DNA of 29,099 nucleotides from Entamoeba invadens IP1 (Eukaryota; Evosea; Mastigamoebida; Endamoebidae). This document shows positions 28,950 through 29,099 of the stretch, one piece after another (positions within the stretch are counted from its first letter, which is position 1; every line of letters starts with the position of its first letter). A program made the translations under genes and the position numbers. The stretch lies in NCBI RefSeq assembly GCF_000330505.1, contig NW_004440300.1:149399-178497 (forward strand), given 5' to 3'. The notes below the pieces were generated by a model. The model saw only the letters and a program-made list of their open reading frames with translations. It was not told the DNA's origin and searched no databases.

Positions 28950-29099
28950 TAGAGTCAGTCATTTATTGTTGTTTATTTTGCAAAAAAAATACAGAACATA
29001 CAAAAAAGTTTATGGTATAACTTTATAAAACAGTAAAAACCCCAAATATATTTTTGGCGTTTCAAAAATGCCAGTTACATTACCGTTATTAATATTTAG
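28950..29099. mobile_element. MITE, GAGTCAGTC family, copy D (cut by window end)
   Basis: Begins TA-GAGTCAGTCATTTATTG, followed by TTGCAAAAAAAATACAG. Near the window end GTAAAAACCCC and TTTTTGGCGTTTCAAAAATG match the interior of copy B. The right terminus lies beyond 29099. Confidence 0.6.

Noticed and set aside
1..29099. tRNA genes, rRNA genes and CRISPR arrays
   Set aside because: No tRNA B-box with matching cloverleaf, no rRNA-like block and no regularly spaced repeats were seen by eye.

Overview
The window is nuclear DNA from an Entamoeba-type amoeba, most likely Entamoeba invadens (E. moshkovskii is the main alternative). It is very AT-rich, genes are short and mostly intronless, and the two introns I can support have the Entamoeba GTTTGTT...TAG form. 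The proteins are typical of Entamoeba gene families: BspA-like leucine-rich repeat (LRR_5) proteins, a cysteine-rich transmembrane kinase (TMK) and F-box-like/LRR proteins. DNA transposons (a piggyBac copy and several TA-flanked MITEs) fit the reptile parasite better than E. histolytica. Species assignment is inference.

Layout. 1-2.9 kb: AT-rich with no convincing gene, one diverged tandem duplication and one long-range inverted repeat. 2.9-4.1 kb: ADP-ribosylglycohydrolase (ARH) pseudogene on the minus strand. 5.0-6.5 kb: a BspA-like LRR gene with one frameshift (minus) beside an LRR relic (plus). 6.7 kb: MITE. 7.5-9.8 kb: decayed piggyBac transposase. 10.0-10.1 kb: 100-N assembly gap. 10.3-11.4 kb: multi-pass membrane pseudogene cut off by a 220-bp MITE. 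11.7-12.1 kb: small F-box gene with a MITE inserted exactly in its stop codon. 13.3-13.6 kb: gene fragment. 13.9-14.4 kb: hairpin-rich SINE-like insert between 19-bp target duplications. 14.5-14.9 kb: a second hairpin-rich segment of unknown nature. 15.7-16.2 kb: Pro/Gly-rich protein gene. 16.45-19.7 kb: decayed TMK. 20.0-20.9 kb: four-pass membrane protein gene with one 42-nt intron. 21.5-22.1 kb: GTGCAA inverted repeats and a TATAA microsatellite. 22.2-23.6 kb: intact E2-like/PARP protein gene. 24.4-26.1 kb: intact LRR/F-box-like gene. 26.5-26.9 kb: gene relic. 27.0-29.1 kb: BspA-like LRR gene with an acidic insertion, with a MITE on each side.

There is no operon logic. The region is a rapidly changing family-gene neighbourhood. 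The genes that look intact are the Pro/Gly-rich protein, the 4-TM protein, the PARP, the 567-aa LRR protein, the acidic LRR protein and the small F-box ORF. The rest carry nonsense codons or frameshifts. Some frameshifts lie in A/T homopolymers and could be sequencing errors; the nonsense codons are harder to explain that way. An ADP-ribose eraser relic (ARH) and an ADP-ribose writer (PARP) occur in the same window, 18 kb apart. The most unusual items are the stop-codon MITE insertion, the TSD-bounded structured insert and the 14.5-kb structured segment.
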